From contig JAJYGO010000442.1 in the NCBI GenBank assembly GCA_021785115.1, positions 1-8,388 of the forward strand: DNA of 8,388 nt, read 5' to 3'. Position numbers and translations under genes: made by a program. Origin of the DNA: Chloroflexota bacterium. Lineage in GTDB: Bacteria; Chloroflexota; Limnocylindria; Limnocylindrales; CSP1-4. Shown in pieces: positions 5,397 through 8,388 of the stretch. The notes under the pieces are model-generated. The model worked only from the letters and a program-made list of their open reading frames with translations. It was not told where the DNA came from and made no database searches. The stretch's first letter is position 1. Each line of letters begins with the position of its first letter.

Positions 5397-6440
5397 CTAC
5401 TTCACCTCGATCGCCAGGCTCACGTGCCTGTCTGCGACCACGGTGACATGGCCGCTCGCGACCGCGTCGCGATTGTCGTCGAGCAGCCTGACCGTCCAAC
5501 CGCCGACTTGACACGGGATCTCCGTCACCTGACCGGGCAGGGCGCCGTAGCCGACCTCTCCGCCGCACTCGCCCGGCCCGTCGCCCACGAAGTCGAGGAC
5601 CCAGCCGCCCATCGGCACCAGCACGCCCTTGCCGGCGACGACCGTGACCTCGATCGTCCCGCGCGGCAGCAGCGCGGCGCCGGTGCCGTCCTCCGTGACC
5701 GCCAGCTCATCGGCCGGGACGCCGTAGTGGGCCAGCGCGAGGGCCGGTGCGGCCGGGTTCGCACTCGACAGCTCGAGCAGCGTGCGGTTGTGGACGGTGT
5801 CCACGCCGATCGAGATCGCCGCCGCGTCGAGGCCGCGCAGCCAGTCGATGTCCGCGGTGATGCGCTCCTGCAGCGCCCGAAGCGTGGCCTCCGTGTACGT
5901 GACTCGGCGCGTCACGAGCGGCGCGGCCGTGCCGATCCGGTCGAGGATCGCCTGCCGATGCCGCTCCGGATCCGAGGTGAAGAGCGCGACGACGGTCCCG
6001 TCCTGCTGGTCGAGGTAGAGCCCGCCGAACTGGTCTGGGACCGAGGCCGCGTACGCCTGGACAGCCGCCACCACCGTGTCGAACGTCGCCTGGCGCGCGG
6101 CGAACCACTGCGCTTCCTCGGGCAGCAGCGGGATGTCGAGCATGAACGTGCGAGCGGTGGGGTCCACGGCCACCGCCTCCACCCACGCGACATCCGAGCG
6201 GAAGCCGAACTGCTGCCGCTGGTGGACGGCGTACGCGATGTCGGAGGGCAGCGGCATGGGCGACGCGGCGTTGGCCGACGGTCCCCCAGGCGAGGCCGGC
6301 TCCGCGGGAGTCGCCGGCATCTCCGGCAGGCCCGCGGACGACGGCCCCGATGACGACGCCAGACCGCCGCCCGTGCATCCGGCCGCTAGGACTGCCGTCA
6401 GCGCCCCGCCGAGAAACGTCCGTCGAAACCCCCACCGCAT
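5397..6440 (-). CDS. Secreted lipoprotein with a protease-propeptide-like region
   Basis: The 347-residue product starts with an RR-containing n-region, a hydrophobic core (9-20) and the lipobox LAAGC, giving lipidated C22 on the outer face of the membrane. A Ser/Pro/Gly/Ala-rich linker spans about 23-64. The middle (about 85-225) has a two-part pattern: VAVDPTARTFML, a helix (107-134), FGGLYLDQQDGTVVALFTSD (138-157), then YTEATLRALQERI (182-194) and ISIGVDTVHNRTLLEL (209-224). This resembles propeptides of secreted chymotrypsin-like proteases (alpha-lytic/streptogrisin type), but no GDSGG or catalytic triad follows. The C-terminal part (about 258-347) is strand-rich with C292 and C310, possibly a disulfide. 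The ATG at 6440 has GAGG (6452-6449) 8 nt upstream. I infer an exported binding or inhibitor-like role; the function is unknown. Confidence 0.8.
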   Translation of the reverse strand: MRWGFRRTFLGGALTAVLAAGCTGGGLASSSGPSSAGLPEMPATPAEPASPGGPSANAASPMPLPSDIAYAVHQRQQFGFRSDVAWVEAVAVDPTARTFMLDIPLLPEEAQWFAARQATFDTVVAAVQAYAASVPDQFGGLYLDQQDGTVVALFTSDPERHRQAILDRIGTAAPLVTRRVTYTEATLRALQERITADIDWLRGLDAAAISIGVDTVHNRTLLELSSANPAAPALALAHYGVPADELAVTEDGTGAALLPRGTIEVTVVAGKGVLVPMGGWVLDFVGDGPGECGGEVGYGALPGQVTEIPCQVGGWTVRLLDDNRDAVASGHVTVVADRHVSLAIEVK

Positions 6441-6514
6441 GGCCGCATCCTCGCTGACGCCGGGCCCGCGTCAAGAGGCAGGCGGCCTCCACCGCCGCCG
6501 CGCGCGCGGCGCGT

Positions 6515-6558
6515 CGCTCCGGTGGTCGCCCGCAACCCGCCCACGCGACGCCGGAGCG
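6515..6558 (-). terminator. Inverted repeat downstream of the MFS gene, weak terminator candidate
   Basis: CGCTCCGG (6515-6522) and CCGGAGCG (6551-6558) form an 8-bp stem over a 28-nt loop, 40 bases past the MFS stop in the 157-bp gap before the lipoprotein gene. The loop is long and no T tract follows, so separation of the two transcripts is only suggested. Confidence 0.25.
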
Positions 6559-6597
6559 CAGGCCGAACTGCTGGCGCTGGGCCTTCGCCTTCGCCCG

Positions 6598-7824
6598 TTA
6601 CGCGGCCTCGCGGCTCACGTGCCGCGTCTCGGGCAGCAGCGCGATGAACGGCAGCGCCAGCAGCGCCGCCGCGGCCGCCAGGATCAGCGCCGCCTGGAGG
6701 CCCATCGCCTGGCCCAGTGCGCCCACCACCACGGTGCCAACCGCGCTCGTGATCGTGGTCACGAAGATGCTCAGGCCGACCGCGGTGCTCCGGTTGTCGG
6801 GCAGCAGCTCCTGCATCAGTACCAGTTCCACCGGCCCCGCGGTGAGCAGCACGACCCCGGCGATCGCCAGGACCGGCAGAACGGCTGGCCCTGCCGGCAG
6901 CGCGAGGGCCGCGATCAGCAGCGGCGCCCCCACGCCCGCCGCGATGGCGAGCATCGGCCGTCGGCCGATCCGATCCGACACCGTCCCGCCGCTGAAGGCG
7001 CCGACTGCCCCGCCGATCTCGAACACCGTCACGGCCGCGCCGGCGAGCACGAGGCCGGCCCCGGCGTCGGTGAGGTAGGTGGGGATGAAGACGAGCAGCC
7101 CGACGGTGGCCATCGACAGCAGCGCGCTCGCCGCCGCCAGCAGGAGGAACGGCCCCTTGACGGCGCCCAGCCCCTCGCGGATGGAGCCCGCGGCACGCTT
7201 GAGGTGGATTTCCGGCCGCCGGGCGAGTCGAGGAAGGAGGACGCCTGTGACGAGCACGCCGGGGACCAGCGCGATCCAGCTGCCGGCGAGGCCGACGACG
7301 GACAGCACGGCGGCGATGACGAGCGGGCCGATCGCGCGGCCGGATTCGCCGCCGGTCATGAAGATGGAGGTGCCCCGGCCCCACTGGGTCCCCGACGAGC
7401 GCGTGACGAGCGCGGCCGCGGCCGGGTGGAACACCGCCGAGCTCAGCCCGGCCAGTGCCAGGAGCAGCGCCACCACCGCCGGCGACGGCGCGAGGCCCAG
7501 CAGCGAGATCGCGACGGCCGTGGCGCCCGGCGCGAGCACGATCCAGTAGCGCGTGTCGGCGCGGTCCGCGATGTGGCCCAGGATCGGCTGCACCGCCGTT
7601 CCGACGCGGAACGTGGCGGCCAGCAGCCCGGCCACGGCCAGGCTGATCCCCAGCTGCGTGATGAGCAGCGGCAGCAGCACGCCCACGAACGCCGGGTAGC
7701 TGTCGTGGACCAGGTGCGCGCCCGAAACGGCCAGGATCGTGGGCGTGTCGAAGGCGGCCGACGCTCCCGGCGCCGGGTCGGCAGCAGGGGCGGTCGTCGT
7801 CTGGCTGTTGTCGGTGGTGGCCAT
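6598..7824 (-). CDS. MFS transporter, fosmidomycin-resistance (Fsr)-like exporter
   Basis: The 408-residue polytopic protein has about 12 hydrophobic segments and a central loop (about 199-222) rich in R and K between the two six-helix halves. HLVHDSYPAF (37-46), QPILGHIADR (79-88), SSAVFHPAAAAL (128-139) and VLMQELLPDNR (335-345) recall the Fsr branch of the major facilitator superfamily, where HP and QELLP are conserved. GGTVSDRIGRRP (279-290) is the MFS motif A of the second half. Such proteins are proton-coupled exporters of small molecules or drugs; the substrate is not readable here. The frame remains open to 8070, but those 82 extra residues are not transporter-like and run through the intergenic element, so the ATG at 7824 is chosen. 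Residues 1-26 form a Thr/Ala/Pro-rich cytoplasmic tail. It is divergent from the AraC gene, a possible regulator. Confidence 0.88.
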   Translation of the reverse strand: MATTDNSQTTTAPAADPAPGASAAFDTPTILAVSGAHLVHDSYPAFVGVLLPLLITQLGISLAVAGLLAATFRVGTAVQPILGHIADRADTRYWIVLAPGATAVAISLLGLAPSPAVVALLLALAGLSSAVFHPAAAALVTRSSGTQWGRGTSIFMTGGESGRAIGPLVIAAVLSVVGLAGSWIALVPGVLVTGVLLPRLARRPEIHLKRAAGSIREGLGAVKGPFLLLAAASALLSMATVGLLVFIPTYLTDAGAGLVLAGAAVTVFEIGGAVGAFSGGTVSDRIGRRPMLAIAAGVGAPLLIAALALPAGPAVLPVLAIAGVVLLTAGPVELVLMQELLPDNRSTAVGLSIFVTTITSAVGTVVVGALGQAMGLQAALILAAAAALLALPFIALLPETRHVSREAA

Positions 7825-7833
7825 GGAGCGCCC

Positions 7834-7839
7834 ATTGTC
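7834..7839 (-). promoter_or_regulatory. -10 box of the MFS gene
   Basis: On the minus strand GACAAT (7839-7834) matches four of six TATAAT positions and lies 9 nt before the ATG at 7824, the same spacing as the ligase promoter. There is no Shine-Dalgarno before this ATG. Confidence 0.33.
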
Positions 7840-7945
7840 GCCCGGATCGCACGCCCGGAGCGGCCCCGCAGGTCCCGGCTCTCGCGGGGCGGACTGCCCG
7901 GACGGACGACATCGCCCGCGCGTGCGCCCGCCGCCTCCTTGCCAT

Positions 7946-8047
7946 TCATTCACCGGCTGATTACTTGGCGGGAGCCCTGCGGACCGAGACGCCAAGAAGG
8001 GGCGCAACCGTGCAGGCCACGCATGGTTGGCGCGCTGAGGAGTCCGC
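7946..8047. repeat. Unidentified intergenic element, copy B
   Basis: This is the compact copy of the element at 2272-2407. Its blocks are TCATTCACC (7946-7954), GGGAGC (7970-7975), GCCAAGA (7991-7997), GGGGCGCA (7999-8006), ACCGTGCA (8007-8014), GGCCAC (8015-8020) and TTGGCG (8027-8032). CGCCAAG (7990-7996) can pair either with CTTGGCG (7964-7970), or, through CGCCAA, with TTGGCG (8027-8032). The second fold is extended by GCGGAC (7979-7984) with GTCCGC (8042-8047). The 5' part is less GC-rich than its surroundings. Read on the minus strand, the end of the block reads LA, five variable residues, LP, then S, P and E, similar to copy A. Confidence 0.5.
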
Positions 8048-8101
8048 TCGTCGCCTACTAGCCACCGCACTCGTGGATGGCGAGATCCCCCGTGTCCGGT
8101 T

Positions 8102-8116
8102 CCCGCCGACGGCGGG
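8102..8116. promoter_or_regulatory. 15-bp palindrome upstream of the AraC gene
   Basis: CCCGCCG (8102-8108) and CGGCGGG (8110-8116) mirror each other around a single A. It lies about 160 bp before the AraC start and shares the CCGCCG/CGGCGG half-site with the palindrome at 5152-5167, though with different spacing. It could be an operator, but GC-rich palindromes also arise by chance. Confidence 0.25.
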
Positions 8117-8263
8117 GCTGGCAGCGCCGAGGGTCGGCCCGTCTGTGCCGCCGAGGCGCGGGCGAGGAGCCTCCGGTGAGCCCGGCGCCGGCGAAGGGAG
8201 GCCGCGCCCGTTCCGCCGCGACCAGTCGCCGGCCCGTCCCGGGGACTGCCTGCCGTCGGGTGC

Positions 8264-8269
8264 TATGGT
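8264..8269 (+). promoter_or_regulatory. -10 box of the AraC gene, leaderless
   Basis: TATGGT fits TAnnnT and ends 6 nt before the ATG at 8276, placing the expected transcription start on the A of ATG itself. No Shine-Dalgarno is present. GGGACT (8242-8247) is a weak -35 candidate. Confidence 0.45.
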
Positions 8270-8275
8270 CCGCGC

Positions 8276-8388
8276 ATGGATCGCGACGACCTGGTGCGTC
8301 TCCGCCGCGCCCGCGACCGGATGGACCGCGAGTACGCGCAGCCGCTCGACGTCGAGGCCCTGGCGCGTACCGCCTGCATGTCGTCCGG
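8276..8388 (+). CDS. AraC-family transcriptional regulator (5' part, cut by window end)
   Basis: The 37 visible codons read MDRDDLVRLRRARDRMDREY, then AQPLDVEALARTACMSSG. A short helix followed by 'YAQPLDVEALARTACMS' is the first helix-turn-helix of an AraC/XylS DNA-binding domain, in which the next residues are usually HFxRxF. Having this domain at the very N-terminus marks the group of short AraC proteins, often about 120-160 residues or fused to a C-terminal GyrI-like or VOC domain; which applies is not visible. It likely binds DNA as an activator and may control the divergent MFS gene or a downstream partner. The start is supported by the adjacent -10 box. Confidence 0.8.
   Translation, partial: MDRDDLVRLRRARDRMDREYAQPLDVEALARTACMSS

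Larger units (their letters stand above)
7825..8275. other. Divergent intergenic region between MFS and AraC genes
   Basis: No credible gene occupies these 451 bases. They contain the MFS -10 (7834-7839), copy B of the repeated element (7946-8047), a palindrome (8102-8116) and the AraC -10 (8264-8269). A minus-strand AAGGAGG (7940-7934) is present but no start codon lies at a suitable distance. Confidence 0.6.

Noticed and set aside
5386..5397. 12-bp palindrome GCGCGATCGCGC at the lipoprotein stop
   Set aside because: It has no loop or T tract, and GC-rich self-complementary strings of this kind are common at this base composition.
7913..7940. Minus-strand AAGGAGG as a ribosome-binding site for a small gene
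   Set aside because: The nearest ATG (7912) is about 21 nt away and opens only the shadow frame opposite the MFS reading frame.
7946..8047. Copy B as a known riboswitch (glycine, SAM-IV or c-di-GMP type)
   Set aside because: Short stretches recall parts of these consensus sequences, but the invariant cores and overall stem order are not met, and the adjacent genes do not fit those ligands.
6076..8061. A 661-codon plus-strand open frame antisense to the lipoprotein and MFS genes
   Set aside because: It spans two well-supported opposite-strand genes and the gap between them, its product is an Arg/Asp/Gly/Gln-rich low-complexity string with no domain, and such frames are expected opposite G/C-ending codons.
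7825..8070. An 82-residue upstream extension of the MFS transporter
   Set aside because: The added residues are not membrane-like and pass through the repeated element; the ATG at 7824 gives the usual MFS length.

Overview
The window is about 8.4 kb of very GC-rich DNA whose genes use mostly G/C-ending codons. I read it as a chromosomal segment of a high-GC bacterium, most likely a Chloroflexota-type lineage and possibly an actinobacterium. This is an inference from base composition, from the presence of an MtaB-type tRNA methylthiotransferase, and from -10 hexamers that sit almost directly on start codons. No sequence here fixes the taxonomy. There are no rRNA or tRNA genes, no CRISPR array and no intact insertion sequence.

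Layout, left to right. The tail of an unknown gene (to 61) overlaps a DinB-family gene (58-579) by ATGA. A hairpin-rich gap follows, then mtaB (717-2204), which modifies t6A37 in ANN-decoding tRNAs. A 291-bp gap (2205-2495) contains one copy of an unidentified element. Next come a HIT-family protein (2496-2840) and a single-pass membrane protein of unknown function (2837-3430), again coupled by ATGA. On the minus strand are an acyl-CoA synthetase (3455-5125), a secreted lipoprotein (5397-6440) and an Fsr-like MFS exporter (6598-7824). A 451-bp divergent gap holds the second copy of the unidentified element. The window closes with the first 37 codons of an AraC-family regulator (8276 onward).

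The genes look mostly like independent housekeeping or accessory units rather than one pathway. mtaB beside a HIT gene resembles the translation-related neighbourhood known from other bacteria. The ligase probably activates fatty or other carboxylic acids. The MFS protein probably exports a small molecule, and the divergent AraC gene could control it.

The most interesting signals are non-coding. (1) Two diverged copies of an intergenic element (2272-2407 and 7946-8047) share ordered blocks with conserved spacing; they are either a structured RNA or decayed tails of a former mobile gene read on the minus strand. (2) Four genes have a -10-like hexamer 6-10 nt before ATG and no Shine-Dalgarno, suggesting leaderless or nearly leaderless mRNAs, while the other genes carry GAGG/GGAG. 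(3) An inverted repeat covers the predicted -35 of the ligase gene. (4) An 18-nt inverted repeat inside the ligase gene lies in a run of A/T-ending codons. (5) A lipoprotein resembles a serine-protease propeptide but has no protease.
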